A stretch of 64,000 nt of DNA from an uncultured Caulobacterales bacterium (GTDB lineage Bacteria > Pseudomonadota > Alphaproteobacteria > Caulobacterales > Maricaulaceae): NCBI GenBank assembly GCA_947503715.1, contig CANNER010000002.1, positions 558,001 through 622,000 of the forward strand, read 5' to 3'. Below are positions 1 to 8,050 of the stretch, piece after piece (within the stretch, counting starts at the first letter, position 1; every line of letters starts with the position of its first letter). The notes below the pieces were generated by a model that saw nothing but the letters and a program-made list of their open reading frames with translations, did not search any database and was not told the DNA's origin. The translations under genes and the position numbers were made by a program.

Positions 1-1
1 T

Positions 2-892
2 AGTCTACAGGCGCGGATGGAGCCCATTCTGCAATCGGTTGGATATACGCAAGGGACGGTCGGCGAACGGATGAGCGCATTGGGTGAAGATAAACGCTAT
101 CATTTCAAACCCGGCGACCCCGGTCGTGCGGAAATCATGACGTTTATTGAAGACACCGTTGCAGACATCCGCGGACGCATGCCGCAGGCTTTCGAGACGC
201 TCGTGCCGGGCTTCCTAGAAGTTACGCGGATTGACCCCGAAGTCGAAGCCGGCGCACCGGGCGCCTATGGCGGTGCAGGGTCCATTGACGGGACGAAGCC
301 GGGGCATTTCTGGATTAATCTACGCTCGACCGACCTTCATAATAAATTCAATCTCGCCGACCTGACCTATCACGAAGCCATTCCGGGCCATGTCTGGCAG
401 GGTGAATATGCGTTCAAACAATCGCTGATCCGGTCCATGTTGGCGTTCAATGCCTACTCAGAAGGTTGGGCGCTTTACGCGCAGCAGATTGCGGATGAGT
501 TGGGTGTTTATGACGAATTTCCCGTCGGTCGTCTCGGCTACTTACAATCATTGGCCTTCCGCGCTTGTCGCCTCGTAGTCGATACAGGGCTTCACGCAAA
601 GGGTTGGACGCGCGAGGAAGCCAATCAATGGTTCGTCACGAATAACGGCTCTAACCCCGAAGAAGTGCGCGGCGAAATCGACCGCTATTGCGCGTGGCCG
701 GGACAGGCGCTGGGCTACAAGGTCGGTCATTCCGCGATCAATCGCCTGCGGGATAAGGCGAAGGCGGAACTGGGTGCAAAATACGACTTCCGACGCTTCA
801 ATGACGCGGTCGTGCTCGGCGGCGCTGTGCCGATGACCGTGCTGGGTCGCGTGATCGACAGTTACATCGCGCGGGAGAAGGCCGCCTATTAG
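2..892 (+). CDS. DUF885 family protein, C-terminal part (5' end outside window)
   Basis: The frame is open from base 2, so the gene begins upstream; about 297 residues of a family usually near 600 are visible. The motif HEAIPGHVWQ (around residue 125 of the visible part) is the HExxPGH signature of DUF885 proteins, which are predicted zinc-dependent hydrolases/peptidases, often exported. The N-terminus and any signal peptide cannot be seen. It converges on the outer-membrane protein gene at 908, and its stop codon lies inside a terminator hairpin. The family call is firm; the substrate is unknown. Confidence 0.85.
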   Translation, partial: SLQARMEPILQSVGYTQGTVGERMSALGEDKRYHFKPGDPGRAEIMTFIEDTVADIRGRMPQAFETLVPGFLEVTRIDPEVEAGAPGAYGGAGSIDGTKPGHFWINLRSTDLHNKFNLADLTYHEAIPGHVWQGEYAFKQSLIRSMLAFNAYSEGWALYAQQIADELGVYDEFPVGRLGYLQSLAFRACRLVVDTGLHAKGWTREEANQWFVTNNGSNPEEVRGEIDRYCAWPGQALGYKVGHSAINRLRDKAKAELGAKYDFRRFNDAVVLGGAVPMTVLGRVIDSYIAREKAAY

Positions 893-905
893 GCGGCCTT
901 TATTG
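878..905. terminator. Hairpin terminator overlapping a stop codon
   Basis: A perfect 10-bp inverted repeat, AAGGCCGCCT / AGGCGGCCTT, has a 3-base loop and is followed by TATTGAG. The stem starts inside the last codons of the DUF885 gene and contains its TAG. Because the stem begins with AA and ends with TT, it could serve both converging genes. Confidence 0.6.
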
Positions 906-907
906 AG

Positions 908-1996
908 TTAAAACGCTTTCTGCCACCCGGCGGTGAAGACGCTATCCGTCTCCAATTGCGGACCGTTGAGATCGCGGTGGAGCGGCAGTCCGAACTCGAG
1001 CGCGAAGCGGTGGCCGCTCAACGCGCCGGATTGGACGGCGAAATTCATACCCGCCAATGCCCAGATCTCATCACCACCCGCATTATCCGGATCTGCGGTT
1101 TGCACGGGGGCGACGATGGCGGGATCTATCCCTCTCATCCGGCCCTGTGTCGTGGCTTTCAGGCGGCCTGAAAATGACACCCAATATGCGGGTTCATAGG
1201 ACAGCCAAGCCGTGCCTTCCGCACGATTGCCAAAGCGGTAGCCTTCATTATTTTTGCCGAGCGGAATACGGGCGGAGGCCTGTGCTCCCCATCCGATTTT
1301 GCCCGCCTTGTCGAACCACGTCACACCGGGTTTGAAATCGATCGTGCCCGTGCCGAGCTGCATCGGATAGGGCAGACGCGGAGACGGCGTGTCGCCCATC
1401 GGAGTCAGGATTTCATCCGTCTGTTCATTTGATCCGGTTGGAAGCGTGAGCAGGAGATTGGCATTGATCTGCCGCCCACGTTTCATCCCGTCATCCAGAC
1501 CGATGATCGCGCCGACCGTACTGTCGCCAAAGCCGTCAACTTTAGTGGTGAACTCGCCCCGTACAGTCTCGCCTATGCCGCCCATAAAAGTGATGTGGTC
1601 CATCTCTTTCGTGAGATAACTCCCCATAGCCATCAGGGTGACGCGGTCCGACAGACCATACATCCCGCCAACCATATACATGTCCATTGGCATGTTGGTC
1701 GGGACCACGCGCAGGGTCGGGGGTTGCATCGGTGTGCCGAAGAAACGATTCGGAACGGTCGTCGCGATCTCGGTCGGGGATAGGCTGTCTGTGCCGTCGC
1801 GATTGCCGTCCATATCCATATGCTTATAGCGGTAGGACAGCATCCATTCGCCTTTTTTATGACGATGATCGGCCATGACGCCGATGGGCGCGTGTTCGCT
1901 GGCATGGGGTCCGTCGCTGCCATCTTCATGGGCCTGCGCGGAAAAAGGACTGAGCGCAGCCAAAGCCGCCCCAGTCAGGAGGAATAAGTGTTTCAT
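908..1996 (-). CDS. Outer-membrane beta-barrel protein, transporter/Phenol_MetA_deg-like
   Basis: About 362 residues. The start is placed at the ATG giving MKHLFLLTGAALAAL, which heads a clear signal peptide ending near AQAHE; an upstream in-frame ATG six codons earlier is less likely. The mature protein is rich in His and Met at its start (DHRHKKGEW, KHMDMDG, NMPMDMYMVGG) and then shows alternating aromatic/polar strands and a C-terminal aromatic residue, as in barrels of the transporter/MetA-degradation type. It lies 45 bases after a DUF2946-like gene on the same strand, so the two are probably an operon. The His/Met-rich stretch and this neighbour suggest a metal (copper?) connection, which is inference. 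Confidence 0.65.
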   Translation of the reverse strand: MKHLFLLTGAALAALSPFSAQAHEDGSDGPHASEHAPIGVMADHRHKKGEWMLSYRYKHMDMDGNRDGTDSLSPTEIATTVPNRFFGTPMQPPTLRVVPTNMPMDMYMVGGMYGLSDRVTLMAMGSYLTKEMDHITFMGGIGETVRGEFTTKVDGFGDSTVGAIIGLDDGMKRGRQINANLLLTLPTGSNEQTDEILTPMGDTPSPRLPYPMQLGTGTIDFKPGVTWFDKAGKIGWGAQASARIPLGKNNEGYRFGNRAEGTAWLSYEPAYWVSFSGRLKATTQGRMRGIDPAIVAPVQTADPDNAGGDEIWALAGMNFAVQSGALSGHRFALEFGLPLHRDLNGPQLETDSVFTAGWQKAF

Positions 1997-2058
1997 AATG
2001 TGAAAATCTTTCAAATAGATCGTTTGCGCTCGATCGAACGCGGAGAGTGTGTCGGGAT

Positions 2059-2439
2059 CTAGGTGAAAGTCGGGGGTGCGCGTCCGCCCAGTGGCGGGCC
2101 TTGCGCGTCGTAAAACAAAGCGGTGGGGCAGGGTGAATTCGGGTTTTCCGCGTCAGCCCAAGCCAGATTTTGCGGCGCGACTGGCGCAGGCAAAGTCGCA
2201 AGGCCCGGCATAACACAATCCGCGCAATGCTCCGTCGCGTCCACATCCTCCGGCAGAGTTTTCCCCGCCGCCGCGAAGAGATCGCGGATTTGCGCGATGG
2301 TTTCCGCGCTTGGCGGTTGTCCGCCGGGGTTGCAGATATATTCGCCCGCCGCGTTTGTCCGCATTTGACCGGACCAGCCAAACTGCACCGCGATGATAAC
2401 GGCCAGGCAGAGGCGAAGGATATGTGAGCTCGGTTTCAC
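2059..2439 (-). CDS. DUF2946-like small exported protein
   Basis: 126 residues with an N-terminal hydrophobic segment (LRLCLAVIIAVQFGW), then a HCADC motif near residue 72 and a C-terminal GPPLGGRAPP tail. The CxxC centre and the short GPP tail are typical of DUF2946 proteins, which often accompany copper-related genes. The function is unknown. It is the first gene of a two-gene minus-strand unit with the barrel gene downstream, and is divergent from the DsbD-like gene with about 115 bp between the starts. Confidence 0.6.
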   Translation of the reverse strand: MKPSSHILRLCLAVIIAVQFGWSGQMRTNAAGEYICNPGGQPPSAETIAQIRDLFAAAGKTLPEDVDATEHCADCVMPGLATLPAPVAPQNLAWADAENPNSPCPTALFYDAQGPPLGGRAPPTFT

Positions 2440-2504
2440 GCGGGCGCTTTAATCCCGTTGCTGGTCTTTGCCAAGGCAGGACAAATGACTTGCGGGACTT
2501 TAGC

Positions 2505-2518
2505 GCACGAATTCGTGC
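2505..2518. promoter_or_regulatory. 14-bp perfect palindrome in a divergent promoter region
   Basis: GCACGAATTCGTGC is a perfect 14-bp palindrome in the 115-bp gap between the divergent DUF2946 and DsbD genes, 37 bases before the dsbD-like ATG. Its position suits an operator controlling one or both directions. No regulator can be assigned from the window. Confidence 0.4.
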
Positions 2519-2554
2519 ATCGCTTTGTTAAACCTCTGGCATTAGAAGGCGCGC

Positions 2555-4585
2555 ATGTTTCGGTTCCTACTGATAGTTCTTTTCCTTTGGTCCTGCGCGA
2601 TGTCTGTTTTCGCGCGGGAAACGCTGCCGCTGGATACGGGGCGGACGGAAATTTCGCTTATCTCAGATTATGATACGGTGGCCCCGGGGCAGGACTTTAC
2701 GGTTGTCCTGCGTATGCGGTTTGACCCCGACTGGTATACTTATTGGCGTAACCCCGGGGATAGCGGTGAACCCGTGATGATCCGCTGGGACCTGCCCGAA
2801 GGGTTCACAGCAGGCGATATCCAATGGCCCGTCCCGCACATCAAATGGACGGGGCCGATTGCATCCTATGCATTGGATGAAGAAGTTCTGCTGCCCGTCA
2901 CAATCTCGATCGCTGATACTGTCGATCCGAGCGTTCCCGTCACATTGGACGCTCATGCGCTCTTCCTCGTTTGTGCGGATGTCTGCGTGCCGGAAGACGG
3001 AAAACTGTCACTCGTCATGGGGCTGGGCGAGGCGGAGATTGACCCGGAAGGGTCGGACATCATTCAGGTTGCTCAAGCTGCCATCCCTAAGATTGTGTCC
3101 GCTAAAGGCGGCGTCGTCAGCCAAGGCGAAGCGCTTACATTTGACCTGATTGAATTGCCGGCCGGTTTTGAACCCCTCGAGATTTACCCCAATGTCAGAC
3201 CCGTTCTCGCCCATAGCGAAACTGTGACCCGCACCCTCGGCGAGGACGGCTTCCGCTTTTCCGGCACGTCCGGATATGGCTGGGAAGACGGTGCACCGGA
3301 GAGTTTCGCCGCCACATTGGTCGATGCAGACGGCGAGGGCGTTGTCGTCAATTTCGCGGTGGGTGAGAGCTTCAATATCGGGCCCGTCACGCAGCCTTCC
3401 GCGCAAGCCTCAATCGGATTTTTCGCGGCGGTCATTGGCGCTTTTATTGGCGGACTAATCCTCAATCTCATGCCTTGTGTTTTCCCGATTATCTCGCTGA
3501 AAGCCCTCTCTCTTGCGAAGACAGCTCACGGAGAACGGTCTGCGACGCGTCGTGCAGGATGGGCTTACACAACAGGTGTCTTGGTCAGTTTTGCGGTCTT
3601 CGCCTTGGTCTTGATTGGGCTGAAGGCTGCGGGGACTTCCGTGGGATGGGGCTTCCAATTGCAATCCCCATGGCTCGTTGGGTTGCTGGCGCTGCTCCTT
3701 TTTGCGATCGGCCTGAACCTACTCGGCGTCTATGAAATTGGCGGACGTTTGCAAAATATCGGCAATGATACGGTGTCCAAGTCCGGACCGTTCAGTTCTT
3801 TCCTCACGGGTGTCCTTGCGGTCATCGTCGCGACGCCTTGTACCGCGCCGTTCATGGCAGGCGCAGTGGGATATGCGCTCGCGAGTTCAGCCTTTATTAC
3901 GCTCGCCGTCTTCCTCGCATTGGGTCTGGGCTTTGCGCTGCCCTTCCTTCTCGTCGCCTATATGCCGGGCTTGCTCGCGCGTCTGCCAAAGCCGGGCACG
4001 TGGATGGACACATTCAAACAATTCCTCGCCTTTCCAATGTTCGCCGCCGCTATCTGGCTCGTCTGGGTTCTGAGCCTGCAAGCGGGCGCGGGGGGCGTGT
4101 TAAAATTACTATTGGGCGGCTTGGCGCTGACTTTCGGAATCTGGTTGCTGCGTCGCAAGGGCAATGTCGCAAAATTAATTGGCATTCTGGCCTTGGGGCT
4201 ATCTATCTATCTACCAGTCTCCGTTCGGGCCGTAGACGGCGAAGCCGTGTTAAGCTCTCAGGCTTGGTCGGCTGATCGCGTCGCGAACCTGCAAGCAGAA
4301 GGCCGCCCCGTCTTTGTCGATTTCACCGCCGCCTGGTGCGTGACTTGTAAGGTGAATGAAGGGCTCGTTCTGAATACTCGCAAGACGAAAGCGCTGTTAG
4401 AGCGCACGGACACGGCTTTCCTCGTCGCGGATTGGACGAATAAGGATGATGTGATTGCGGCGGAGTTGAAACGGTTCGGACGGGCGGGCGTGCCGCTCTA
4501 TCTGGTCTACACGCCGAACAGTGCGGATCCCGAAATCCTACCGCAAATTCTCACCTATGATATCCTCAAAGAGGCGCTGGAGTAA
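2555..4585 (+). CDS. DsbD/ScsB-type protein-disulfide reductase
   Basis: 676 residues in the standard three-part order. A signal peptide (to about residue 20) is followed by a periplasmic DsbD-alpha/DsbC_N-like domain with LVCADVCVPE near residue 135. The central membrane domain (about 285-555) carries NLMPCVFPI and VIVATPCTAPF, whose cysteines shuttle electrons across the inner membrane. A C-terminal thioredoxin domain has AAWCVTCK near residue 600. Such proteins pass cytoplasmic reducing power to periplasmic thiol partners, for example in metal tolerance, cytochrome maturation or disulfide isomerisation. The gene diverges from the DUF2946/barrel pair. Family firm; physiological partner unknown. 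Confidence 0.92.
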   Translation: MFRFLLIVLFLWSCAMSVFARETLPLDTGRTEISLISDYDTVAPGQDFTVVLRMRFDPDWYTYWRNPGDSGEPVMIRWDLPEGFTAGDIQWPVPHIKWTGPIASYALDEEVLLPVTISIADTVDPSVPVTLDAHALFLVCADVCVPEDGKLSLVMGLGEAEIDPEGSDIIQVAQAAIPKIVSAKGGVVSQGEALTFDLIELPAGFEPLEIYPNVRPVLAHSETVTRTLGEDGFRFSGTSGYGWEDGAPESFAATLVDADGEGVVVNFAVGESFNIGPVTQPSAQASIGFFAAVIGAFIGGLILNLMPCVFPIISLKALSLAKTAHGERSATRRAGWAYTTGVLVSFAVFALVLIGLKAAGTSVGWGFQLQSPWLVGLLALLLFAIGLNLLGVYEIGGRLQNIGNDTVSKSGPFSSFLTGVLAVIVATPCTAPFMAGAVGYALASSAFITLAVFLALGLGFALPFLLVAYMPGLLARLPKPGTWMDTFKQFLAFPMFAAAIWLVWVLSLQAGAGGVLKLLLGGLALTFGIWLLRRKGNVAKLIGILALGLSIYLPVSVRAVDGEAVLSSQAWSADRVANLQAEGRPVFVDFTAAWCVTCKVNEGLVLNTRKTKALLERTDTAFLVADWTNKDDVIAAELKRFGRAGVPLYLVYTPNSADPEILPQILTYDILKEALE

Positions 4586-4816
4586 TTATTCTGCGGCGAG
4601 TTTGACGTCCTCATCCGGCTCATAGACCAGAATATCCGCGGGCTGGCAGTCCAGTTCCCGACAGAGGGCATCGAGCGTCGAAAAACGAACAGCTCGCGCC
4701 TTCCCCGTTTTAAGAATGGACAAGTTCGCCAACGTTATCCCGACCTGTTCGGCCAGTTGCGTCAGCGACATTTTCCGGTCCAACAGGACGCGGTCGAGAT
4801 TGACCTTGATCGCCAT
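4586..4816 (-). CDS. Short XRE/Cro-family (YozG-like) transcriptional regulator
   Basis: 76 residues, almost all helix-turn-helix: MSLTQLAEQVGITLANLSIL is the HTH and RFSTLDALCRELDCQPADIL the following helix pair, typical of YozG-like regulators. The start ATG overlaps the stop of the preceding DUF2975 gene as TGATG, so the two are translationally coupled. DUF2975 + YozG-like HTH pairs are common in bacteria; the role is unknown, and the membrane partner may modulate the regulator. The gene converges on dsbD with no gap. Confidence 0.85.
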   Translation of the reverse strand: MAIKVNLDRVLLDRKMSLTQLAEQVGITLANLSILKTGKARAVRFSTLDALCRELDCQPADILVYEPDEDVKLAAE

Positions 4817-5367
4817 CAGATCGTCAATTCCTGTTCAGCCCGCAGCGCCGCCCCGTGACGGAAAGCCTCGGAAATGGCTGCGATGATAAAGATGAAGAAC
4901 CAGGTCCCGACGCGGATATCAAGGCGCGAGCCGTCCATCTCTCCGTTGGAACCGATGATGTAATATGCAAACATTCGGAAGACTTCCGTCGCCGCGATGA
5001 CGACCCATATATTGCGCAGACGCGCCACATTTTCCGGCAGGAACGGGTCGCCATGGATCACGGCTTTGACAACTTTGCGTAAGAGTTTGAGCACAAAAAA
5101 CCAACCTGCGGCGAGGACAGCCCCCGCCAGACAACGGCCCAATAGAATGGAAGGTTCCGGCGCGGTTTTGGCCTCTGCCAGAAGACTATCGCGAAACTCG
5201 CTCGGCACCGCCATGATGAGTGCCATGAGGAGCATCAGGACAAATCCGACAGCCATAACAATCTGGCCGACAATCAGCAGGATGGACAGCGCCCGCGTCA
5301 TGGGGGCGCTGCCTGCGGAACCGTCCATTGAGGTGGCTTGGTCTAAATCATCAATGATCATTTTCAT
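4816..5367 (-). CDS. DUF2975 membrane protein
   Basis: About 183 residues with four hydrophobic segments (ILLIVGQIVMAVGFVLMLLM, LAGAVLAAGWFFVLKLL, VVIAATEVFRMFAYYI, TWFFIFIIAAISEAF). The motif HGDPFLPENVARLR between the second and third segments is the usual DUF2975 signature (GdPF...n..RLR). The start is taken as the ATG at 5367; a TTG four codons upstream is also open. Coupled by TGATG to the downstream HTH gene, suggesting a membrane sensor/regulator pair. Biochemical role unknown. Confidence 0.8.
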   Translation of the reverse strand: MKMIIDDLDQATSMDGSAGSAPMTRALSILLIVGQIVMAVGFVLMLLMALIMAVPSEFRDSLLAEAKTAPEPSILLGRCLAGAVLAAGWFFVLKLLRKVVKAVIHGDPFLPENVARLRNIWVVIAATEVFRMFAYYIIGSNGEMDGSRLDIRVGTWFFIFIIAAISEAFRHGAALRAEQELTI

Positions 5368-5467
5368 ATTGATAAACAATAATGGCCGACTTGCAAGCCT
5401 TGCGTCGCAGTGTCCATCGCCCCGACTGCCCCTTGTCCATGCCCGTCACGGCGTCTAAGTCGCGCCC

Positions 5468-6106
5468 ATGTCAGATCAAAAACTCCAATCCGGTCAGAAA
5501 ATTGTCGTGGCCTCTCATAATGAAGGCAAGGTCCGCGAAATCCGGGACCTGCTGCGGCCGTTCGGTCTGGAAACCGTCAGCGCGATGGAATTGAACCTGC
5601 CCGAGCCGGAGGAGACTGAAACCACATTTTCCGGCAATGCGCGGTTGAAAGCGGTAGCGGCTGCGATGGCCTCCGGCCTGCCCGCTCTGTCTGATGATAG
5701 CGGTTTGGCGGTTGAGGCGTTGAATGGCGACCCCGGTATATACGCCGCGCGATGGGCGGAACTGCCGCGAATCGAGAAAGAGACTTACGGAAGTCGTCGC
5801 GATTTCGATATGGCGATGTGGCATGTGAATGACCGCTTACAGGGGCAGGATAATCGTCGGGCGCATTTCATCTGTGCGCTTTGTCTGGCGTGGCCGGGTG
5901 GCGAAACATCGGTCTATGAAGGCGTGGTCGCGGGCGACATGATCTGGCCGCCGCGGGGGGATAAAGGCTTCGGCTATGACCCGATGTTCCAGATGGTTGG
6001 CGACAGTCTGACCTTTGCAGAGATTGATCCGGCGGAGAAACACGCCAAGAGCCACCGCGCCGATGCCTTTGCGAAATTCCTGAAAGACCAGTTCCCCGAT
6101 GGCTGA
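5468..6106 (+). CDS. rdgB: RdgB/HAM1 dITP/XTP pyrophosphatase
   Basis: 212 residues. [17 protein letters not shown] near the N-terminus is the substrate-binding signature, [17 protein letters not shown] the metal-binding region, and GFGYDPMFQ with KSHRADAF the C-terminal signature. The enzyme hydrolyses ITP, dITP and XTP to monophosphates and so cleans the nucleotide pool. The end overlaps hemW by 8 bp; this rdgB-hemW order is common in alphaproteobacteria and indicates a shared transcript. Confidence 0.96.
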   Translation: MSDQKLQSGQKIVVASHNEGKVREIRDLLRPFGLETVSAMELNLPEPEETETTFSGNARLKAVAAAMASGLPALSDDSGLAVEALNGDPGIYAARWAELPRIEKETYGSRRDFDMAMWHVNDRLQGQDNRRAHFICALCLAWPGGETSVYEGVVAGDMIWPPRGDKGFGYDPMFQMVGDSLTFAEIDPAEKHAKSHRADAFAKFLKDQFPDG

Positions 6107-7238
6107 TCCACAGCCTTTGGCCGTCTATATTCATTGGCCCTATTGCGCGCGTATCTGCCCCTATTGCGATTTTAATGTCTATAAACGGCGAGAGGATACG
6201 ACGCTCCTCCCTGCCATTTTGAAGGACTTGGTACATTGGCGGAGCCTCTCCGGAGAGCGGGACATAACGTCCATTCACTTTGGCGGCGGTACACCATCCC
6301 TGATGACCCCCGCACAAGTCGGGGCCATGATTGAGCAGGTGGATGCGCTCTGGGGGCTGGGCGATGTTGAGATTGCACTGGAAGCCAATCCTCACGAAGC
6401 TGATGCGGAAAGCTGGCAAGGGTACCGCGCGGCGGGTCTGACGCGGATGTCTTTGGGGGTGCAGACGTTCAATAATGCGGCGCTGAAATTCTTGGGCCGG
6501 GACCATAACGGGGCGCAAGCGCGGGAAGCGCTCGATCTGGGAATGTCCATATTTCCGTCGGTGTCCGCAGATTTGATTTTCGGGTGGGCCGGACAGACGT
6601 CAGAAATGTTGGCGGACGACCTCGAGAAATTGCTTCAGGCTGGATCACAACATATCTCCACCTACCAACTTACCATTGAAGACGGCACGGCCTTCGCCAA
6701 AGCCGAGGGGCGGGGGCAGGACAGGGCGGTGGATGCTGACCTCTCTGCCGACTTTTATGATTTGGTGCGCGACAAATTAATTACCGCCGGTTTCAATCAC
6801 TACGAAGTTTCGAATTTCGCCAAACCCCGTCATCAGTCACAGCATAATCTCGCCTATTGGCGGGGCTTGGACTATGCGGGGGTTGGCCCAGGTGCGCATG
6901 GGCGCATGACCATTGACGGCGTGAAACATGCGAGCGTCGCGCAGATGCGCCCTGCTGCCTATGTAAAATCCGTTGGTGAAACAGGATCCGGAATTGAATC
7001 GAATGAGATTCTATCCGGCAAAGCACGGGCAGAGGAATATATCCTCATGGGCCTGCGCATTGATGAGGGCATTTCGCTTCGAAAATATAAGAAATTATCT
7101 CAAGGTAATTTAAATGAGGTCGTCATAAGAGATTTTGTAACTGACGGTCTTTTGAAGTTCGAAGGTGACCGTCTAAAGGCCACATTTGCCGGACGGTTGG
7201 TTTTAAATGCAATAATAGAGAGAATTTTATTGGGTTAG
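6099..7238 (+). CDS. hemW: HemW radical-SAM haem chaperone
   Basis: 379 residues. [11 protein letters not shown] near residue 15 is the CxxxCxxC cluster motif followed by F, as in the HemN/HemW family, and [10 protein letters not shown] is the glycine-rich SAM-binding segment. HemW proteins lack the extra N-terminal tyrosine-containing segment of true HemN and act in haem delivery rather than coproporphyrinogen oxidation. It overlaps rdgB by 8 bp. The last ~40 codons are more AT-rich than the rest, but the C-terminal winged-helix part looks complete. Confidence 0.93.
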   Translation: MADPQPLAVYIHWPYCARICPYCDFNVYKRREDTTLLPAILKDLVHWRSLSGERDITSIHFGGGTPSLMTPAQVGAMIEQVDALWGLGDVEIALEANPHEADAESWQGYRAAGLTRMSLGVQTFNNAALKFLGRDHNGAQAREALDLGMSIFPSVSADLIFGWAGQTSEMLADDLEKLLQAGSQHISTYQLTIEDGTAFAKAEGRGQDRAVDADLSADFYDLVRDKLITAGFNHYEVSNFAKPRHQSQHNLAYWRGLDYAGVGPGAHGRMTIDGVKHASVAQMRPAAYVKSVGETGSGIESNEILSGKARAEEYILMGLRIDEGISLRKYKKLSQGNLNEVVIRDFVTDGLLKFEGDRLKATFAGRLVLNAIIERILLG

Positions 7239-7245
7239 TTTCGCT

Positions 7246-7268
7246 GTTCCCGTGCTTGACCCGGGAAC
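7246..7268. terminator. Hairpin between convergent hemW and bfr
   Basis: GTTCCCG (7246-7252) and CGGGAAC (7262-7268) form a 7-bp stem with a 9-base loop, in the 37-bp gap between the converging hemW and bfr genes. There is no T-tract, so it may be a weak bidirectional terminator or a short intergenic palindromic repeat. Confidence 0.4.
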
Positions 7269-7275
7269 ACGTCAC

Positions 7276-7761
7276 TTAACCTTCGTCTTCATCTCCGGCG
7301 CTTTGCGCCTGAATATAATTCTGGATGCCGACGAGACGGATTTGATCCTGTTGCGTTTCCAGATAATCCAGATGTTCTTCTTCACTAGTCAATATTTTCG
7401 CAAGCAGATCACGTGAGACATAGTCGCGGACCTCTTCACAATGCGTTATGCCTTCGCGCAACAGAGGTATCGCAATATGCTCAAGTTTGAGATCACATTC
7501 GATGATTTCTTCAACGGTCTCACCAATCATGATTTTCCCGAGATCCTGTAGATTGGGCAATCCGTTCAAGAAGAGGATACGCTCAATCAGCCAATCCGCA
7601 TGATGCATCTCATCAATGGACTCTTCATATTCTTTGGCCGCCAGTTTCAGAACACCCCAATCCTTGAGGATACGGGAATGTAGGAAATATTGGTTGATGG
7701 CGGTCAGCTCGTTCTTGAGCGCTTCATTCAAAATTTCTATCGTTTTCGGGTTTCCACGCAT
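7276..7761 (-). CDS. bfr: Bacterioferritin
   Basis: About 161 residues from MRGNPKTIEILNEAL; an ATG four codons upstream is possible but extends beyond the family. The protein follows E. coli Bfr almost throughout: NELTAINQYFLHSRI, EESIDEMHHAD with the haem-ligand Met near residue 52, RILFLNGLPNLQDLGK, DYVSRDLLAKIL and EEEHLDYLETQ. The diiron ligands (E18, E51, H54, E94 region, E127, H130) appear present. It stores iron as a 24-mer cage. It lies downstream of bfd on the same strand, with 21 bp between. Confidence 0.96.
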   Translation of the reverse strand: MRGNPKTIEILNEALKNELTAINQYFLHSRILKDWGVLKLAAKEYEESIDEMHHADWLIERILFLNGLPNLQDLGKIMIGETVEEIIECDLKLEHIAIPLLREGITHCEEVRDYVSRDLLAKILTSEEEHLDYLETQQDQIRLVGIQNYIQAQSAGDEDEG

Positions 7762-7782
7762 TTTAAGCTCCAATGAATTGGC

Positions 7783-7980
7783 CTATTCCGCAGCGAGAAG
7801 TTTGTCCTCACCCAGTGTTGGAATCACGGCCTGCAATCTGTCGTCTATAGAAGTCCGGCATTGTCCGCAATTAAAACGGGTGCCGCAGAACTTCATCACG
7901 CAATTGGCGGTCTTTGCGCCGCAAGAGGCGGCTTGGTCGACCTTGGCCGTGTTGATCTGTCTACATACGCAATGGATCAT
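7783..7980 (-). CDS. bfd: Bacterioferritin-associated ferredoxin (Bfd)
   Basis: About 65 residues from MIHCVCRQINTAKVDQ; ATG chosen over an upstream GTG because the [2Fe-2S] motif normally starts right after the initiator. The cysteines CVC near residue 4 and FNCGQC near residue 37 match the CxC...CxxC arrangement of BFD-like [2Fe-2S] proteins. Bfd reduces bacterioferritin to release stored iron. It precedes bfr in an operon and has a Fur-like box just upstream. The tail is longer than in enteric Bfd. Confidence 0.92.
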   Translation of the reverse strand: MIHCVCRQINTAKVDQAASCGAKTANCVMKFCGTRFNCGQCRTSIDDRLQAVIPTLGEDKLLAAE

Positions 7981-7999
7981 GTACTCCGTATGTTGCACA

Positions 8000-8020
8000 T
8001 GCGAATGATTGTCAATAACG
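8000..8020. promoter_or_regulatory. Fur-like iron box upstream of bfd-bfr
   Basis: Read on the minus strand, TTATTGACAATCATTCGCA lies about 20 bases upstream of the bfd ATG. It contains GACAATCATT, close to the Fur-box half pattern, and also a consensus -35 TTGACA. Overlap of the -35 with a Fur box would make bfd-bfr iron-repressed through Fur. The match was judged by eye. Confidence 0.45.
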
Positions 8021-8050
8021 ACTCTGCATAAAAATGAGACTTAGTCGCAA

